In this document: one piece after another, positions 63,671 to 64,000 of the stretch | Layout: the number at the start of each line of letters is the position of its first letter | Numbering within the stretch: the first letter of the stretch is position 1 | Assembly: GCF_000745775.1 (NCBI RefSeq) | Contig: NZ_KN050752.1 | Span: forward strand, 419,074 to 483,073 | Origin: Flavobacterium sp. ASV13 | GTDB lineage: Bacteria; Bacteroidota; Bacteroidia; Flavobacteriales; Flavobacteriaceae | Direction of reading: 5' to 3' | DNA: 64,000 bases | Translations under genes and position numbers: made by a program | Notes under the pieces: generated by a model | Told to the model about the DNA's origin: nothing | Seen by the model: only the letters and a program-made list of their open reading frames with translations | Database searches by the model: none

Positions 63671-64000
63671 GTTTTTATTTGTAATTTAGATGATTATAAG
63701 AGTTTTGCTTCATTTTTTAACAATAAGAGTATATTTTTTTTAGTAAGAAAATGCTTTTTTTGATTGAAAATGATATAAAAAATAAATTCTCAGCTTTTTA
63801 AGAAGATTTCAATGGATTAATTGAATATTTACTAAAACGTTGTAATTTTTTTACTAATCGACCTTTTTTTTGGTTTATCAAAAAAATGACAGCGACAAAT
63901 TAATGAGATATTTTTTAAATTGACGTTAAATTTCCTTCAATAAAATTAAAAAAAGTTTTTTTATTTAAACTAAACGTATAAATTTGCTCCTCTACAAGTT
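63671..64000. other. 330-base AT-rich region at the right edge
   Basis: I see no gene here. A TAAATTTG -7-like element at 63979-63986 points right, towards a gene outside the window. No clear -33 is seen. There are A/T runs but no clear hairpin. Confidence 0.4.

Overview
The window looks like a chromosomal segment from a member of the Flavobacteriaceae, most likely the genus Flavobacterium. It is AT-rich, has several TAnnTTTG-type -7 promoter elements typical of Bacteroidetes, carries SusC/TonB-receptor-type outer-membrane proteins, and encodes DUF1800/DUF1501, DUF3109, DUF3857 and TerB-like proteins plus a kynurenine-route pair (kynU, kmo). I see no rRNA, tRNA, CRISPR array, phage or intact insertion sequence. 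Most of the region is core housekeeping sequence. The species cannot be fixed from sequence reading alone.

Layout. 1-7.4 kb: a large outer-membrane-like protein running off the left edge (minus strand), a membrane-anchored AraC regulator, a TonB-receptor-like barrel protein, and three tiny membrane proteins. 7.5-16.8 kb: lysC and an acetyltransferase, fbp, a lipoprotein, a TerB-like protein, then HupE-like protein / dCMP deaminase / S41 protease / NTF2-like protein in tight succession, a small FAD protein and MarC. 17-25.4 kb: DUF4412 and DUF3109 proteins, class Ia ribonucleotide reductase (nrdB, nrdA), and a DUF1800-DUF1501 pair. 25.6-30 kb: an aromatic amino acid operon (prephenate dehydratase, aminotransferase, prephenate dehydrogenase, DAHP synthase-chorismate mutase), preceded by a Phe/Tyr-rich leader peptide and a textbook transcription attenuator. 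30-45 kb: a mosaic VIT / CarboxypepD / SusC-plug / DUF2135 surface protein, rsgA, dtd, two DUF3857 proteins plus the wreck of a third, a MazG-like protein, aroA, queA, kynU and a glycine-zipper lipoprotein. 45-54 kb: a Cys-rich protein of unknown function, an AsmA-like protein, a penicillin-acylase-family hydrolase and two RDD membrane proteins separated by a copied acylase tail. 54-64 kb: two beta-lactamase-fold serine hydrolases with an AraC regulator, a DUF1254 lipoprotein, an acetyltransferase, kmo and a HerA-like ATPase.

How genes work together. The aromatic operon at 25.8-30 kb makes chorismate-derived Phe and Tyr and would be read through only when the ribosome stalls on Phe (or Tyr) codons of the leader; aroA at 40 kb supplies another shikimate step. 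kynU and kmo are two steps of tryptophan catabolism towards 3-hydroxyanthranilate and NAD, 17 kb apart. nrdB and nrdA supply deoxynucleotides, and dCMP deaminase and the MazG-like protein also act on nucleotides.

The most interesting things are the Phe-leader attenuator, the duplication scars at 39.5 and 52.3 kb, a DUF3857 paralogue that has lost its catalytic Cys and His, the SusC-plug mosaic protein without a barrel, the Cys-rich unknown at 45-47 kb, and a set of long, nearly perfect inverted repeats filling many of the gaps between genes.
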